From the NCBI RefSeq assembly GCF_050433225.1, contig NZ_JBNPXQ010000009.1, forward strand, positions 230,542 through 294,541: a stretch of 64,000 nt of DNA, written 5' to 3'. A model generated the notes under the pieces. That model was not told the DNA's origin. It did not search any database and saw only the letters and a list, made by a program, of their open reading frames with translations. The position numbers and the translations under genes were made by a program. The stretch is from Sphingomonas_D zeicaulis. Lineage in GTDB: Bacteria > Pseudomonadota > Alphaproteobacteria > Sphingomonadales > Sphingomonadaceae. Of the stretch, positions 61,314 to 64,000 are shown piece after piece (position 1 is the first letter of the stretch; each line of letters begins with the position of its first letter).

Positions 61314-61694
61314 TTACTTGAGCTCGACGGTCGCGCCGGCGTCCTCGAGCTGCTTCTTGATCTTCTCGGCTTCGTCCTTGCCGATGCCTTCCTTGACCGC
61401 CTTCGGCGCGGCCTCGACGAGGGCCTTCGCTTCGGTCAGGCCCAGGCCGGTGATGGCGCGGACTTCCTTGATGACGTTGATCTTCTTGCCACCGTCGCCG
61501 GTGAGGACCACGTCGAACTCGGTCTTCTCTTCCTCGGCCGGAGCAGCGGCGCCACCGGCGCCACCCGGAGCGGCAACGGCGACGGCCGCGGCGGCCGAAA
61601 CGCCCCACTTCTCTTCGAGAAGCTTCGAGAGCTCGGCGGCCTCGAGGACGGTCAGTTCGGAAAGCTGTTCGACGAGGGTGTTGAGGTCAGCCAT
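61314..61694 (-). CDS. rplL: 50S ribosomal protein L7/L12
   Basis: The protein has 126 residues. N-terminal dimerisation helix (MADLNTLVEQLSELTVLEAAELSKLLEEKWGV), Ala/Gly-rich hinge and the C-terminal factor-binding domain (EFDVVLTGDGGKKINVIKEVRAITGLGLTEAKALVE). It forms the ribosomal stalk on L10 and recruits translation GTPases. rplJ precedes it by 76 bp. Confidence 0.98.
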   Translation of the reverse strand: MADLNTLVEQLSELTVLEAAELSKLLEEKWGVSAAAAVAVAAPGGAGGAAAPAEEEKTEFDVVLTGDGGKKINVIKEVRAITGLGLTEAKALVEAAPKAVKEGIGKDEAEKIKKQLEDAGATVELK

Positions 61695-61770
61695 TTGATA
61701 TCTCCAAATCGGGCCCGTGAGCCCATCATGTTCAGGTCAAAAAAGTGTGCGTAAGGGACTGCCCGATCGC

Positions 61771-62292
61771 TCAGGCGGCTTCCTTGTCCTTTTCCGCGTA
61801 GGCGTTCAGCACGCGCGCCAGCTGCGCCGCCGGAGCCTGCGTGACGGTCGCGAGCTTGGTCGCCGGAGCAACCAGCAGGCCCACGATCTTCGCGCGCAGC
61901 TCATCGAGCGACGGCATGGTGGCGAGCGCCTTGATGCCATTGGCGTCAAGAACCGTCGCGCCCATCGCCCCGCCGACGATCTCGAACCTGTCGGTCGTCT
62001 TGGCGAAGTCCACCGCAACCTTGGCTGCGGCGACCGGGTCGGGCGAGGTGGCGAGACCGACCGGACCCGTGAGCATATCGCCCACGCCCACATAGTCGGT
62101 GCCGCCGAGCGCGATCTTGGCAAGCTTGTTCTTCGAGACCTTGTAGCTCGCGCCGGCCTCGCGCATCTTCGTCCTCAGCGCCGTCGACTGGGCGACGGTG
62201 AGGCCGAGATTGCGGGTGACAACCACCACGCCAACCTCGGAAAAGGTGCGGTTCAGCTCGGCAACGGAGGCGGCCTTTTGAGCACGATCCAT
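61771..62292 (-). CDS. rplJ: 50S ribosomal protein L10
   Basis: The protein is 173 residues from ATG 62292; the in-frame ATG at 62304 is too close to the GGAG site, which fits 62292 better. Family pattern MDRAQKAASVAELNRTF, TVAQSTALRTKMREAGA, LTGPVGLATSPDP, and a C-terminal helix for L7/L12 binding. L10 anchors the stalk and usually represses its own mRNA leader. Confidence 0.97.
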   Translation of the reverse strand: MDRAQKAASVAELNRTFSEVGVVVVTRNLGLTVAQSTALRTKMREAGASYKVSKNKLAKIALGGTDYVGVGDMLTGPVGLATSPDPVAAAKVAVDFAKTTDRFEIVGGAMGATVLDANGIKALATMPSLDELRAKIVGLLVAPATKLATVTQAPAAQLARVLNAYAEKDKEAA

Positions 62293-62618
62293 GCCATTCT
62301 CCACTCAATTCCGGCGCCGCGACCATCGCGACGCCAGCAATCCTCGCGGCCTGCGCGCACGGAAATCCGCACACGCCGAACGCGAGGCACTATGTCCGAG
62401 GGGAATGGCTACCTGACATGACGGGGACCAGGCCCGTCCGGCAGGCCCGTTCGACGCGATGCGCCAACGGGCGAGAAACTCTTCCCCGTCTAGGCTGGAG
62501 ATTAAGAGGGCCCGATTGCCCTCACCAACTGTCTCGGACGGTATGACCGACGCACTGCGCCGACCAAGGGCGGCCGCTTAGCAGATTCGGCAGGCCGGTC
62601 AAGCCCGCACTGGCATCC
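62293..62618 (-). promoter_or_regulatory. rplJ promoter and leader region
   Basis: 326 bp with no gene. On the minus strand TTGACC (62602-62597) and TAAGCG (62580-62575) with a 16-bp spacer form a possible promoter; a hairpin GAGGGC/GCCCTC (62506-62523) follows and about 210 nt of leader precede rplJ. A long structured leader is expected if L10 regulates translation here, but I cannot show an L10 site. Confidence 0.45.
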
Positions 62619-63815
62619 TCACGCCGCCTCCACCGCCAGCGGCACATAGACCGGCCCCACTTCGGGCATGCCGCTCATCCGCACATCGCCGGCCAGCGCG
62701 ATCGATCGCGTGCGCGCGAGCAATTGCCCCAAGGCGATGCGGAATTCCAGCCGCGCCATCGCCATACCCGCACAGCGGTGCGCCCCTCGCCCGAAGGCGA
62801 GATGGTCGTAGACATTGGCGCGATCGATGCGGAACTCGTCAGGCGCCTCGAACACCGCCTCGTCGCGATTGGCAGAGGCATAAGCAAGCGCGATCGGCTC
62901 GCCGGGGCGGATATCCCGCCCGCCCAGTTCCACACCATGACGGGTGGTGCGCGCGAAGCCGCGATAGGGCGTGTAGAGCCGCAGGAATTCCTCCACCGCC
63001 GCCTCCATCGACGCCGGCTCGGCCCGCAGCCGCGCCTGCAGGTCCGGATGCCGCGCGAGATGGACGGCGACGCTGCCCAGGAACACCGGCGGCGCCACCA
63101 GCCCCACAACCAGGATCTGCCGCACGCACCCCACCAGCATCTCGTGCGGCAGCGGCGCGCCCTCGGCGTCGACCGCGGCGAGCAGGCTGCTGACCGGATC
63201 GACCTCCGGATCGAGCGGCGCCACCCGCCGCTCCGCGATCAGGTCGCGCGCAAGATCGTAGAGGATCTCGCTGGTCTTCGAAACGGTCACGACATCGAAC
63301 GCCTCCCACGCCTTCACGAAGGTCTGCGCGGTGCGCCACAGCAGGTCGGTCTGCGCTTCCGAAAGCTGGAACCAGTCGGCGAACAGCAGCGCCGGCAGCG
63401 GGCTGCCGAACCCCTCGACGAAATCGCCGCCGCCCGCCGCGATATAGGTATCGAGCAGCGACGCAACGTGGCGCTCGATCACCGGTTCGATCGCGGCGAT
63501 CCGGCGCGCGCTCAGCGCCCGGTCGATCGCGCGGCGATAGGGCGAATGTTCGGGCGGATCGAGGTGGAGCGGCGGCCGCCGGCCGGTGGCGGAAGCACCG
63601 GGCACGACGTTGCGCACGGTGGTGGTGAATTCCAGCGGATCGTCGAGGATGCGCTTTATGTCGGCATAGCGGGTGGCGATCCAGAAGCCGCCGAACGCGT
63701 CGCTGTGCGCCACCGGGCAGCGTTCGCGCAGGTCCGCGAACACGCGGTGCGGCGTGTCGAAATCCTCATGTACGAGGGGATCATAGTCCTGCCCCTGCCA
63801 GCGCGCGTCGGCCAT
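62619..63815 (-). CDS. Cytochrome P450 with atypical I-helix
   Basis: The protein has 398 residues, a soluble bacterial P450. Haem-binding loop FGRGAHRCAG with axial Cys348, and ExxR as Glu276-Arg279 (EEFLRL). The I-helix, normally (A/G)Gx(D/E)T, reads VGLVAPPVFLG (about 237-247): the acid and the Thr are replaced by Ala and Pro. This implies changed oxygen activation or peroxide use. No ferredoxin or reductase gene is adjacent. Substrate unknown. Confidence 0.88.
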   Translation of the reverse strand: MADARWQGQDYDPLVHEDFDTPHRVFADLRERCPVAHSDAFGGFWIATRYADIKRILDDPLEFTTTVRNVVPGASATGRRPPLHLDPPEHSPYRRAIDRALSARRIAAIEPVIERHVASLLDTYIAAGGGDFVEGFGSPLPALLFADWFQLSEAQTDLLWRTAQTFVKAWEAFDVVTVSKTSEILYDLARDLIAERRVAPLDPEVDPVSSLLAAVDAEGAPLPHEMLVGCVRQILVVGLVAPPVFLGSVAVHLARHPDLQARLRAEPASMEAAVEEFLRLYTPYRGFARTTRHGVELGGRDIRPGEPIALAYASANRDEAVFEAPDEFRIDRANVYDHLAFGRGAHRCAGMAMARLEFRIALGQLLARTRSIALAGDVRMSGMPEVGPVYVPLAVEAA

Positions 63816-64000
63816 GCCGCCTCTCCTCTCGCTTCTCGTGTCGCGAATCTCGTTGACACATAATTGTTCTGTCGCATAGCATTTTGCGCAAGGAGAGAGA
63901 GGCTTGCACTACTTTGGCAGGTTGAAGGAACCGGCTGGAATCGTCGTTGATTCTCGTGTGTCAGTGTAGGCTGACGGATCAACGGCGATGGCGGTGAACG
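63816..64000. other. Upstream region of the P450 gene
   Basis: 185 bp to the window end. An AT-rich stretch, ttgacacataattgttctg at 63854-63872, is promoter-like, with TTGACA read on the plus strand and ATTATG read on the minus strand. No gene supported. Confidence 0.35.

Overview
The window is GC-rich chromosomal DNA from an alphaproteobacterium, most likely a sphingomonad (Sphingomonas or a close relative). The evidence is CckA, an NDUFA12-type complex I subunit, a DUF2155 protein, a fused ThiS-ThiG, and a recA preceded by the alphaproteobacterial SOS motif GTTC-N7-GTTC. Identifications rest on reading the translated proteins; no database search was run.

Layout. (1) 1-12,775 is the right end of a prophage. 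It holds very large T7/podovirus-like internal virion proteins, one with an embedded muramidase-type domain, then a tail fibre/tailspike with a T7-like N-terminus and beta-helix body. A tightly overlapped lysis cassette follows: small membrane proteins, Zn amidase endolysin, holin-like protein, and nested inner/outer-membrane spanins. The prophage ends at a truncated tRNA-Gly, the likely attachment site. (2) 12.8-29.2 kb is core chromosome: trmFO, recA, a lone receiver protein, cckA, smpB, dapA, a soluble lytic transglycosylase, a decayed toxin-antitoxin pair, GST and epimerase genes, and a 3-oxoacid CoA-transferase operon with a phosphatase gene lodged between its two subunits. (3) 29.4-41.7 kb carries an outer-membrane barrel protein, a ThDP enzyme, a DctA-type transporter, CsbD, ThiSG, aroQ-accB-accC-arsC, a ParA ATPase, a ModE-like regulator, aat, DUF2155 and NDUFA12. 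(4) 41.9-46.2 kb is a TonB-dependent siderophore receptor, a cloverleaf-like inverted repeat, an esterase-fold protein that has lost its catalytic residues, and an NAD(P)-binding protein. (5) 46.2-51.25 kb is a more AT-rich accessory island with two overlapping genes, a PD-(D/E)XK-like nuclease and a large DExH helicase. The architecture resembles Hachiman (HamAB/AbpAB) anti-phage defence. (6) 51.3-64 kb is rpoC-rpoB and rplL-rplJ on the minus strand, separated by an oppositely oriented Pro/Ala-rich membrane protein gene, then a cytochrome P450 with a non-canonical I-helix.

The best candidates for new biology are the nuclease-helicase pair, the cloverleaf repeat together with its dispersed relatives, the TA operon with frameshifts at or near homopolymers, and the broken tRNA at the prophage border. 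Many gene pairs overlap as ATGA or TGATG, indicating translational coupling and helping to fix start codons.
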